A DNA stretch of 64,000 nt, from assembly GCA_026702755.1 (NCBI GenBank), contig JAPPBX010000090.1:163966-227965 (forward strand), read 5' to 3'. Below are positions 44,922-52,265 of this stretch, in pieces (the first letter of the stretch is position 1; the number at the start of each line of letters is the position of its first letter). This DNA is from Candidatus Poribacteria bacterium (GTDB lineage Bacteria > Poribacteria > WGA-4E > WGA-3G). The translations under genes and the position numbers were made by a program. Under the pieces are notes generated by a model, which made no database searches, was not told where the DNA came from, and saw nothing but the letters and a program-made list of their open reading frames with translations.

Positions 44922-45944
44922 ATGAAGGTCGCAGCAATTTTAGGTGAGCATCAAGCCGGACTCGTCGAAGTACCAGATCCGACTCCGAAAGAGGACTGGG
45001 TCGTCGTGAAAATCCATGCCTCACCGATGTGTACCGAATATCACGCCTTTGAGCACGGAAGTAAAACGGATCGGATGGGGCACGAGGCAGCAGGCGAAGT
45101 CGTTGACATCGCACAACCCGGAAAAGTGGAAATCGGCGATCGCGTCGTCGTGATGCCGCAATATCCATGTGGAAAATGCGTGCTTTGCACCGACGGCGAC
45201 TACATTCACTGCGAAAACAATTACAACTTTGAGGAATTCGTCGGATCCGGTTATGGGAGTGCGACAATGGCACAGTATATACTGAAACCATCTTGGTTGC
45301 TCCCGAAAATACCAGACAACGTCTCCTACGAACATGCCTCGCTTGCATGTTGTGCATTGGGACCCTCGTACCGTGCTTTCGACGAGATGGGCGTTAATGC
45401 GACGCATACTGTGCTTATCACCGGCATCGGTCCCGTGGGTTTTGGCGCGATTACTAACGCTCGGTTTCGCGGTGCGAAAGTCATTGCAGCGGAACTGATC
45501 CCGTGGCGCGTTGAACGCGCAAAACAGATGGGCGTTGAAGCGGTTATCAATCCAACAGATGAAGATGCAGTAGACCAGATCCGTGATCTCACGACAGATG
45601 GTCGCGGTGTCGATTTCGCGCTTGATTGTTCTGGAAACGTCCAGGCACATCGACTTTGCATCGATGCGACACGTCGGCGCGGCACGATCGCGTTCGTCGG
45701 TCAAAGCGGCAGAAATGACACCGTTATCCATGTTAGCCCGGATCTCATCGGCAAGGGATTACGCCTCGCTGGGGCATGGCACTATAACCTCAACCAATTC
45801 CCTGGGTTGATGAAGGTCATTGAAGGTTCAACCCTCCTCGATCTACTCATCAGCAACATCTATCCGATGAGTGAGATACAGCAGGCATTTGAAACCTCCG
45901 CCTCTCACGAAAGCTCAAAGATTATCCTGAAACCTTGGGAATGA
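44922..45944 (+). CDS. Zinc-binding alcohol dehydrogenase family (MDR) protein
   Basis: A 340-residue medium-chain dehydrogenase. The catalytic zinc ligands are C37 and H54-E55 (MGHEAAGEV); the structural zinc is bound by C83, C86, C89 and C97 (CGKCVLC, then HC). The nucleotide motif is ITGIGPVGFGAI. It differs from the dehydrogenase at 7742 in lacking an N-terminal extension. The substrate is unknown, perhaps a sugar alcohol. AAGGAGCAGCT precedes the ATG. Its last 40 bases overlap, on the other strand, a broken HEPN frame. Confidence 0.88.
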   Translation: MKVAAILGEHQAGLVEVPDPTPKEDWVVVKIHASPMCTEYHAFEHGSKTDRMGHEAAGEVVDIAQPGKVEIGDRVVVMPQYPCGKCVLCTDGDYIHCENNYNFEEFVGSGYGSATMAQYILKPSWLLPKIPDNVSYEHASLACCALGPSYRAFDEMGVNATHTVLITGIGPVGFGAITNARFRGAKVIAAELIPWRVERAKQMGVEAVINPTDEDAVDQIRDLTTDGRGVDFALDCSGNVQAHRLCIDATRRRGTIAFVGQSGRNDTVIHVSPDLIGKGLRLAGAWHYNLNQFPGLMKVIEGSTLLDLLISNIYPMSEIQQAFETSASHESSKIILKPWE

Positions 45945-46060
45945 ACCATATAAATCTGATCCATTTCAAATTGACCGCGAGTAACATCTTCAACGTAGGA
46001 GGTAATACGATCGGCTGCTGTCACTATGTCTTGGAGGTATAAGTCATAGTTCCGTGACAT
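45905..46060 (-). pseudogene. Truncated HEPN-domain toxin gene (MNT partner)
   Basis: From an ATG at 46060, overlapping the end of the MNT gene, the frame reads MSRNYDLYLQDIVTAADRIT and SYVEDVTRGQFEMDQ. This is the typical opening of a DUF86/HEPN partner protein. After about 35 residues the similarity ends near 45956 and the frame soon meets a stop inside the end of the convergent dehydrogenase gene. The missing part would include the catalytic R-x4-6-H motif, so the toxin is dead. Confidence 0.65.
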
Positions 46061-46355
46061 ACTCTATCTCTTTTTCAATATAAGGTTTGTAACCTGGTTT
46101 GATGGAGGTAGGTGTAAGGAGGTCAACGTCTTTCTCAAACAGATCCTCAAGAAAAAGAGCCAACCCCATGTAATCCCGAAAAGTAAGCCTTTCGAGTTCA
46201 ACGAGAAAATCGATGTCGCTTGCGGCGGTTGCTGTTCCTCGCACGTAAGATCCGAACAAACCGATCCGTTTGACCCCATATTTCCGTAGTGCTTTTCGAT
46301 TGTCCACAAGGGTCTGCTTGATAAACTCTTTGTTAAGAATAGTTTGGTTTCCCAA
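46044..46355 (-). CDS. MNT-type minimal nucleotidyltransferase (antitoxin of HEPN/MNT)
   Basis: A 103-residue protein with the nucleotidyltransferase motif LFGSYVRGTATAASDIDFLV (GS-x10-DxD). In HEPN/MNT pairs this protein adds AMP to, and so silences, the HEPN ribonuclease. It starts with TTG, seven bases after GGAGGGG. The normally following HEPN gene is reduced to a stub (45905-46060), so this is an orphan antitoxin. Retention of the intact catalytic motif suggests recent loss of the partner. Confidence 0.85.
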   Translation of the reverse strand: MGNQTILNKEFIKQTLVDNRKALRKYGVKRIGLFGSYVRGTATAASDIDFLVELERLTFRDYMGLALFLEDLFEKDVDLLTPTSIKPGYKPYIEKEIEYVTEL

Positions 46356-46550
46356 CTTAAACCCCTCCGTTAAGGTATTTTATAACAGGTTTAAAAGAAC
46401 CGTCCTTGTCGTTTATCCGCTTGACTTTTCACCACCAGCAAGAAACCTTCGGATAGTTTCTAATATTATAAATTATCTTGATATTTAAAACAAATCTTTA
46501 TATCATGTTTGGGAAGAGAAAATCAACCTTATCTCCCTTGAGGAAAGGAC

Positions 46551-47360
46551 ATGACCCCAAAACAGAAATACCTTTTTGACCTACGCGGCTATTTGCATTT
46601 AGAGAACGTCCTGACACCGAAAGAACTCAGCAATACACAAGCAGCAATAGAACGGCTTGTCCAATCATCACCAGATGAATTGCCCCCTGGAATTAGTCGA
46701 GGCGGTGAAGGTTTTTCAAATGGGTTTTCAGCGGATAAATCGCTTGAAGCGTTGACACTACACCCTGTTACCTGGCCCATCATCAAAGAATTGACTTTCA
46801 ACAAACCGCGTTTCAATCGTGGGTCGCTTGTTGTGAATACGCACGAACGGCAGGAGATGACACCGCTGCATTGTGCGGGTGAAGGTTTTCGTTGGACCCG
46901 GCGGTATGACATCAAAAATGGTCAAATCTTCACCAACGATATTGTTGCTTTCTTCTATTTCACGGATGTCTATCCGGGGGACGGCGGTTTGATCGTTTTG
47001 CCGGGGTCCCATAAACGCAATTTTAAGCGTCCGGAAAACCTGTTTTTCCCTGAACCTGACAATCCAGACGCTCCGCTCCATCCGGCTATCGTCAATGTGA
47101 CACCGAAAACCGGAGATGTTGTGATTATCACCGAAATGTTGACACACGGTGTGCTGGTGTGGAAACCGACAGATCGCGATCGAAGATTCCTAATCTTACG
47201 GTATAAGACACAGTTTTTTCAGGACGAGCGGGGTATCCGAGAATCCTTCCCACCAGAAGTGATGGAAAGACTTTCCCCAGAGACGAAAGCGTTGGCGGCT
47301 TACGGGGCAGAATGGGAAATAAAGGATCTCGTAAAACAGGAGAATGTGACGTTGACGTAA
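46551..47360 (+). CDS. PhyH-family oxygenase with H-x-A in place of H-x-D
   Basis: A 269-residue protein with the PhyH fold signatures FYFTDVYPGDGGLIVLPGSH and the distal His199 (EMLTHGVLVWKP), followed by Arg residues for 2-oxoglutarate. At the proximal site the sequence is PLHCAGEG (H107-C108-A109), so the usual iron-binding Asp is Ala. In this superfamily loss of the carboxylate is known from Fe halogenases such as SyrB2 (HxA), where chloride takes that position. An alternative is that a nearby Glu111 serves, or that this is the LHGG-type subfamily of unknown chemistry. AGGAAAGGAC precedes the ATG. It is unlike the other three PhyH proteins in the window. Confidence 0.82.
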   Translation: MTPKQKYLFDLRGYLHLENVLTPKELSNTQAAIERLVQSSPDELPPGISRGGEGFSNGFSADKSLEALTLHPVTWPIIKELTFNKPRFNRGSLVVNTHERQEMTPLHCAGEGFRWTRRYDIKNGQIFTNDIVAFFYFTDVYPGDGGLIVLPGSHKRNFKRPENLFFPEPDNPDAPLHPAIVNVTPKTGDVVIITEMLTHGVLVWKPTDRDRRFLILRYKTQFFQDERGIRESFPPEVMERLSPETKALAAYGAEWEIKDLVKQENVTLT

Positions 47361-47374
47361 TCAGGTCAATTGCA

Positions 47375-47782
47375 ATGAAAATCGTTAGAGCCGAACTCAC
47401 CGATGCTGAAAGACTTGCCGAACTGAATCAGCACCTCATTGAGGACGAGCAGCACCCCAACCCGATGAACATAGATGAACTTACCGAACGGATGAAAGCG
47501 TGGTTGGCAACTGACTATATCTGCTATATAGTGAGAGAAAACGGACATATTATCGCGTATTGTCTATACAGAGATGAGGGTGGACACTACTATATGCGTC
47601 AGTTGTATGTAGACAGAGCACATCGACGAAAAGGTATCGCGACGCAGTTGCTTGATTGGCTGTACGAGAACGTATGGACAGATAAGAAAGTCAGATTAGA
47701 TGTACTCGCCCACAACGAGGATGCCGTCGCGTTTTACAAGCGTTACGGCTTCAGAATCGGCGTTTTTAGAATGGAAAAATGA
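47375..47782 (+). CDS. GNAT-family N-acetyltransferase
   Basis: A 136-residue acetyltransferase. The acetyl-CoA loop is MRQLYVDRAHRRKGIATQLL (R/Q-x-x-G-x-A), and the last strand-helix includes LAHNEDAVAFYKRYGFR, both classical for the family. Substrate unknown. I use the ATG at 47375 because the upstream extension overlaps the PhyH gene; there is no strong ribosome-binding site. It starts 14 bases after the PhyH stop, so the two may be cotranscribed. Confidence 0.86.
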   Translation: MKIVRAELTDAERLAELNQHLIEDEQHPNPMNIDELTERMKAWLATDYICYIVRENGHIIAYCLYRDEGGHYYMRQLYVDRAHRRKGIATQLLDWLYENVWTDKKVRLDVLAHNEDAVAFYKRYGFRIGVFRMEK

Positions 47783-47796
47783 CACATACTGTTCAT

Positions 47797-47826
47797 TTGA
47801 CCCAGATACTTCATTAATGTTATCAT
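47797..47826 (+). promoter_or_regulatory. Sigma-70-type promoter before the XRE gene
   Basis: TTGACC (47797-47802), 18 bp, TATCAT (47821-47826). Confidence 0.45.
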
Positions 47827-47899
47827 ATATAAACATGGTTTCGTTAACAGGTAGTGCTATTCAATTCAAGGAAACTGTTTAACTATTGAGATTACTGTT

Positions 47900-48163
47900 A
47901 TGGCTGAACATATTAATGGGATTAACTCCGACATCCTCAAATGGGCGCGCGAGCGTTCCGGTTACACCGTGGAATCGATTGCCACGGCTTTGAAAAAAGA
48001 TGCCTCAATCATCAACGATTGGGAATCAGGGGAACGCGCTCCAACTTATATTCAACTCGAAAAATTAGCAGACAAGTACAAGCGTCCCATCGCTATTTTC
48101 TTTTTCCCAAAACCTCCCGAAGAACCGAATATCGCTGAGCACCTTGAGCAAGGATTCATGTAA
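47900..48163 (+). CDS. XRE helix-turn-helix protein, probably a fragment of an XRE-ImmA/IrrE protein
   Basis: An 87-residue protein with a Cro/C1-type helix-turn-helix (ERSGYTVESIATALKKDASI, then WESGERAPTY). It ends with YKRPIAIFFFPKPPEEPNIA, which in full-length XRE-COG2856 proteins is the linker leading into the ImmA/IrrE metalloprotease domain. Here the frame stops a few residues later, and no HExxH motif follows before the next gene. So it is either a truncated remnant or a stand-alone DNA-binding regulator. It has its own promoter. Confidence 0.75.
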   Translation: MAEHINGINSDILKWARERSGYTVESIATALKKDASIINDWESGERAPTYIQLEKLADKYKRPIAIFFFPKPPEEPNIAEHLEQGFM

Positions 48164-48214
48164 AGAGAAAACTGGAGTTTCTAACGCTAACTCAGGGAAC
48201 CTAAGGAACCAACA

Positions 48215-49129
48215 ATGAAATACGATGAAGTAAATCGCACCTTTGACTGTGAACCGACACTCACCGACACACAAGTGCTGCAGTATTGCCGAGACGGCTA
48301 CCTGCAGCTCCAAGGCGTTGTACCTGATGAGATTAACCAGCGCACGTGTGATTATCTCAACGGCGACTTACCGATAAATCCGTGCTTTATTCCGCAGGGT
48401 ATAACACACGCCGATTTAGAACGCATGCGGGATACACATGAACCGAGTTCCATTATGTTAGAGGATTGGTATATCGAGCATGTGCTGCTGAATCGGGAAC
48501 TCGCTGGTGCATTGCGCTCATTACTCGGTAAGAACGTCGGGTTGCCTGTGCTGGTGAGTAATCATCGTGTTGAATGCCCAATGCCCGCGCAGGGATGGCA
48601 CCACGATGCCGATCATGTCTTTGGACCCGAAACGAACTTTGTTGAGGTCTTCTACTTCCCACAGGATACACCCTTGGAAATGGGTCCGACGGACATCCTA
48701 CCGGGTTCACACATCCGTTCTACAAGTCGAGACATAGCTGAGAAAGGTGTCTCCAGCGAAGGACCCGCCGGTTCTTTCGTTATTCATTCGCAGAGCATCC
48801 TCCATCGGCGCGGTGAATCCACTGCAGAAGGGCTACGTCACATGCTGAAATATAGCTACTGGCGAACAGTGCCACCAACACGGGATTGGAAGCAAGAACC
48901 AGATTTTGATTTCCAGATGGCGGAGTATGGCGGGCACGGCGTCGCGCGGTACGTGGCACACATGCTCTATTGGCTATGTGGCAAAGGTGATGAATTCCGT
49001 CTCATCGGTGGGCAAGCGTGGCCCTGGTCAAGCGTGAACCAAATTGGTCCATCTTACGGTTTCGGGCATACGGAAGGGTATCTCCCGAATTGGCGGAAGG
49101 ATAATCCAGACGATTACGCGACACCATAG
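48215..49129 (+). CDS. Phytanoyl-CoA dioxygenase (PhyH) family protein
   Basis: A 304-residue Fe(II)/2-oxoglutarate oxygenase. The triad appears complete: H129-x-D131 (WHHDADHVFG) and H197 (SILHRRGES). The TDILPGSHIRSTSRD motif is the PhyH GSH box. The C-terminal 80 residues (YGGHGVARYVAHMLYWLCG and onward) are an extra helical region. AAGGAACC precedes the ATG. It converges with the CRTAC1-like gene, with only seven bases between them. Substrate unknown. Confidence 0.86.
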   Translation: MKYDEVNRTFDCEPTLTDTQVLQYCRDGYLQLQGVVPDEINQRTCDYLNGDLPINPCFIPQGITHADLERMRDTHEPSSIMLEDWYIEHVLLNRELAGALRSLLGKNVGLPVLVSNHRVECPMPAQGWHHDADHVFGPETNFVEVFYFPQDTPLEMGPTDILPGSHIRSTSRDIAEKGVSSEGPAGSFVIHSQSILHRRGESTAEGLRHMLKYSYWRTVPPTRDWKQEPDFDFQMAEYGGHGVARYVAHMLYWLCGKGDEFRLIGGQAWPWSSVNQIGPSYGFGHTEGYLPNWRKDNPDDYATP

Positions 49130-49136
49130 GAACACA

Positions 49137-50795
49137 CTATTTTTCCGAAATAACAAGTGTCTGATTCGTTTCAACGTCGCGTAAGGTTTGGACTTTGCCA
49201 CAGAGCCATCGCACTGTTAGCGTATCAACTCGCGCTGCGTCCGCTAACCCGAAATGCAAACGGAGATCGTTCTGACTGATGTAACCTGAGCCGCTTTTGA
49301 CCTCACGAATCTGGGTCAAGTCTCCAGATACGACCGTTACTCGTGCGCCAATCGCATCTCGATTGCAATGCGTACCGATGAGTTTGACGCTCAACCACCA
49401 AGAGGTATTACCACCGTCGTTTCGCAGAACGGTCGGCGAATCTTTGAGATTGGAGACAACAACATCCACATCGCCATCGTTATCTATATCACCAAATGCG
49501 GTGCCTCGACTTACCTTTCGCTGTGCTATCGTCGCGTCAGGCATCTCCGAAAAATTGATGCCTCGGTTATTGAGAAAAAGTTGGTTCGGCTGTGGGTATG
49601 TCCCAATCGGATCCATCTCTGCGATATTGTCATCCAAGTGCCCATTGGCAACAAACAGATCTAACCAACCGTCATTGTTAAAATCGATGAAATCAACACC
49701 CCACGCCAAATACGGAAGACTCCTCTCACCGATTCCTTTGGCGAAACTCACCTCGTTAAAAAACCCGCTCTGTGCATTGTGATAGAGGCTATTCGTCTGA
49801 TCCTGAAAATTTGTAATCACGATATCGAGATAGCCGTCGTTGTCAAAATCACCAAGATTCGCACCCATCCCGCTATAGGCACGTCCTTCCTCACTGAGCG
49901 CAACGCCAGCGAAAAGCGCGTCCTCCGTCATTTTAAGGTTGTCGCGTTCGTTGCGGTAGAGAAAATTTGGGGTCGTATCGTTCGCAACAAAGATGTCCAC
50001 ATCGCCATCGTTATCTATATCACCGCAAACAACCCCTAAACCTTTTCCACTCGTCGCACCTATTCCTGTTTTCTCTGAGATGTCTGTAAAAGTGCCATCG
50101 CCATTGTTACGGTAGAGCACATCCGCCGCCCCCAGTAACGCCTCTGGTGTGCAATACGTCCGAACTCCCAGTCGAGTGCACTCCGGATTTGTAGCCGGAT
50201 CGAACTGGACGTAGTTGACGACATAGAGATCCAAATAGCCATCAGCATCAGTGTCTACAAAAGCGCAACCGCTACTGAATTGATCGCCAGCAATCCCGGC
50301 AATGTCAGCAACATCCGTAAAAGTGCCATCCCCATTGTTTCGATAAAGCACATTTGCGCCGTAGTTCGTTACATAGAGATCGGTGAAACCGTCGTTGTTG
50401 TAATCCCCAACGCAGCACCCCAGACCGTAACCCGTATCACCGACAGACACTTCACTCGTTACATCGGTGAAAACACCCCCATCATTGCGATACAAGACGT
50501 TTGTTGGGGGCATTGGCGTGTCAATCTTTGGCAAGGTGCTGCCGTTGACGCAGTAGAGATCCAAATCCCCGTCATTGTCAAAATCGAAGAGTGCGACACC
50601 ACTTCCGATCGGTTCAATAAAGTATTTTTCGCCACGCTCGCCATTGGTATGCCGAAATTCAATACCGAGTTCCGTTGTTATATCGGTGAAACGGAGCTTA
50701 GTTTTTTGTGGATCCCCAGGTTGCGACACGGCGTGTAGGACAAATAGGAAAATAGTAAAACTAATTGTGGGTAGTGTCAATTTTTTGTAACGCAT
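49137..50795 (-). CDS. Secreted FG-GAP/VCBS beta-propeller protein with ASPIC/UnbV domain (CRTAC1-like)
   Basis: A 552-residue protein with an N-terminal signal sequence (LPTISFTIFLFVLHAVSQ). It has about seven FG-GAP-type blades with calcium-binding DxDxDGDxDL motifs (FDFDNDGDLDLYCVNGS, GDYNNDGFTDLYV, VDTDADGYLDLYVV, GDIDNDGDVDIFVAN, GDFDNDGYLDIVITN and IDFNNDGWLDLFVANG). The C-terminal ASPIC/UnbV domain contains RDAIGARVTV, SGSGYISQNDLRLHFGL and VDTLTVRW. Such proteins are exported or surface-bound; the biochemical function is unknown. It is divergent from the Gfo/Idh/MocA gene. Confidence 0.9.
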   Translation of the reverse strand: MRYKKLTLPTISFTIFLFVLHAVSQPGDPQKTKLRFTDITTELGIEFRHTNGERGEKYFIEPIGSGVALFDFDNDGDLDLYCVNGSTLPKIDTPMPPTNVLYRNDGGVFTDVTSEVSVGDTGYGLGCCVGDYNNDGFTDLYVTNYGANVLYRNNGDGTFTDVADIAGIAGDQFSSGCAFVDTDADGYLDLYVVNYVQFDPATNPECTRLGVRTYCTPEALLGAADVLYRNNGDGTFTDISEKTGIGATSGKGLGVVCGDIDNDGDVDIFVANDTTPNFLYRNERDNLKMTEDALFAGVALSEEGRAYSGMGANLGDFDNDGYLDIVITNFQDQTNSLYHNAQSGFFNEVSFAKGIGERSLPYLAWGVDFIDFNNDGWLDLFVANGHLDDNIAEMDPIGTYPQPNQLFLNNRGINFSEMPDATIAQRKVSRGTAFGDIDNDGDVDVVVSNLKDSPTVLRNDGGNTSWWLSVKLIGTHCNRDAIGARVTVVSGDLTQIREVKSGSGYISQNDLRLHFGLADAARVDTLTVRWLCGKVQTLRDVETNQTLVISEK

Positions 50796-50816
50796 CGTCT
50801 ATGTATATGCTATAAT
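50785..50816 (+). promoter_or_regulatory. Extended -10 promoter upstream of the Gfo/Idh/MocA gene
   Basis: TATGCTATAAT-type extended -10 (TATAAT at 50811-50816 with TG at 50808-50809); a weak TTGTAA -35 is 20 bp upstream. It overlaps the divergent gene's start. Confidence 0.45.
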
Positions 50817-50837
50817 GGTCATCAGCATATTGGCTAT

Positions 50838-50930
50838 CGGCAGTCAGCCATCGGCTTTCAGTTAAGAGGTTTTCTGATAAAGTTACACCCTCTTGCTGAT
50901 GGCTGACTGCTGAGGGCTGAAGGCTATTCC
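50838..50930. repeat. Inverted repeat of the CAGTCAGC/CAGTTAAGAGG family in the leader
   Basis: GGCTATCGGCAGTCAGCCAT and CGGCTTTCAGTTAAGAGG on the left; CCTCTTGCTGATGGCTGACT and GCTGAGGGCTGAAGGCT on the right. The arms are imperfect reverse complements and end shortly before the AAAGGAG of the downstream gene. Confidence 0.6.
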
Positions 50931-50961
50931 TCTGACAACTTATAAAAAAGGAGAATTTCTA

Positions 50962-51933
50962 ATGGCTAATACTCTACGTTTTGGCGTTGTCGGTTTAGGT
51001 ATGGGCATGAACCGCTCCAACGTGATTCACGAAACGGACGGTGCTGAACTCGTCGCTGTGGCGGATCTCGTCGAAGAACGACGCAAAACAGCTGAAGAAC
51101 GTTTCGGCTGCGAAAGCCACGAGGATGCGCTTGAGATGTTCGATCGCGACGACATCGACGTGGGAATGATTATGACCCCAAGCGGTCTCCACGGAAAATT
51201 TGGAGAAGAAGCGGCACGCCGCGGCAAACATGTTATCACCACAAAACCGATGGATGTCAGCGTTGAAAATTGCAACTCCCTTATTAAAACATGCGAAGAC
51301 AACAATGTCAAATTGCTTGTTGATTTCGGAGAACGCTACGGCACACACAATCGCCGAATCCAGCACGTACTGGAAACAGGTGGTCTCGGTAGACCATTGC
51401 TGTGTGAACTCCGTATGAAATGGAAACGTCCAGATAGTTACTACGTCGGTTGGCACGGCACATGGGAACTTGACGGCGGCGGTTCTATCATGAACCAAGG
51501 CGTACATTACATCGATCTGATGCTATGGTTCATGGGTCCCGTCAAACGCGTCATCGGTGCCCATTTCGATGTCTACGATCACGAAAATTGCGAGACTGAG
51601 GACATGACCTCGGCGATCCTCGAATTTGAAAACGGTGCGCTGGGACACGTTCTGACGACGACAACATTCCCCGGTAGTAGCGTCTCAATGATCCACATCC
51701 ACGGCGAAAAAGGCATCGTCGGTCTCGGACCGGAGATGTGGCAGTTCGTCGATGATGATGAACCCGACATTGAACTCCCGCCTTATCCGGGCAGTGTGAT
51801 TGAGGACGCGCTCCGTGTCATCAACGATGGCGCATCACCAGCAGTCGATGGCTATGAGGGCAGACGCTCTGTCGCGCTCAACATGGCTATCTACGAATGT
51901 GCACGTACCGGCAAAGCCGTTGAGTTATCGTAG
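50962..51933 (+). CDS. Gfo/Idh/MocA-family oxidoreductase
   Basis: A 323-residue NAD(P)-dependent sugar or inositol dehydrogenase-type protein. The N-terminal Rossmann motif is VVGLGMGMNR; TTKPMDVSVENC carries the conserved Lys of the E-K-P motif with Glu replaced by Thr; the catalytic-domain motif is GGGSIMNQGVHYIDLMLWFM with the conserved His. Substrate unknown, possibly a keto-sugar in the same metabolism as the TIM-barrel and ThuA proteins. AAAGGAG precedes the ATG. An inverted-repeat element lies in its leader and a hairpin (51945-51966) after its stop. Confidence 0.9.
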   Translation: MANTLRFGVVGLGMGMNRSNVIHETDGAELVAVADLVEERRKTAEERFGCESHEDALEMFDRDDIDVGMIMTPSGLHGKFGEEAARRGKHVITTKPMDVSVENCNSLIKTCEDNNVKLLVDFGERYGTHNRRIQHVLETGGLGRPLLCELRMKWKRPDSYYVGWHGTWELDGGGSIMNQGVHYIDLMLWFMGPVKRVIGAHFDVYDHENCETEDMTSAILEFENGALGHVLTTTTFPGSSVSMIHIHGEKGIVGLGPEMWQFVDDDEPDIELPPYPGSVIEDALRVINDGASPAVDGYEGRRSVALNMAIYECARTGKAVELS

Positions 51934-51944
51934 ACCTCTCCATG

Positions 51945-51966
51945 AGGCGGGTCTTTGTGCCCGCCT
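51945..51966 (+). terminator. AGGCGGG/CCCGCCT hairpin after the Gfo/Idh/MocA gene
   Basis: AGGCGGG (51945-51951) and CCCGCCT (51960-51966), eight-base loop; similar to the hairpin at 5881. Confidence 0.45.
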
Positions 51967-52003
51967 ATTCTCCCAATCTCCTTTTTCATACGCTAATGGA
52001 AGT

Positions 52004-52205
52004 CGCGAGCACAGCTCGCTCCTACAAAAAGAGATTCCTTTGCAATTCAGGTGAAAACTGAGTATAATATTTGAAATAGGCGAGGTTAATGAAGTTTAAG
52101 AATTTAATTCGGTAATGCATCAACAGTCTCTTGGTAGGAGCGAGCTGTGCTCGCGATCTGTAACAATTACCGAAATATTTATTTAATCTTCATCAAACCT
52201 CGCCA
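52004..52205. repeat. Nested palindromic repeats; 126-bp inverted-repeat element (52080-52205)
   Basis: From 52080 the arm GGCGAGGTTAATGAAGTTTA runs on to GGTAAT (52118); the other arm, from ATTACCG (52167) to AACCTCGCC (52205), is its imperfect reverse complement over about 39 bases. Inside is the palindrome GCGAGCTGTGCTCGC; a copy in the opposite direction, GCGAGCACAGCTCGC, is at about 52005-52020. The gap 51934-52265 has no gene. Confidence 0.6.
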
Positions 52206-52265
52206 GCGAGAGCACATTTTTTCACATCGTCAAAAAGATGAGCAGAAATACCCATAATTAAAAAT

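Noticed and set aside
44922..45944. Threonine dehydrogenase assignment for the zinc dehydrogenase
   Set aside because: Only general MDR zinc and nucleotide motifs are visible; nothing identifies the substrate.
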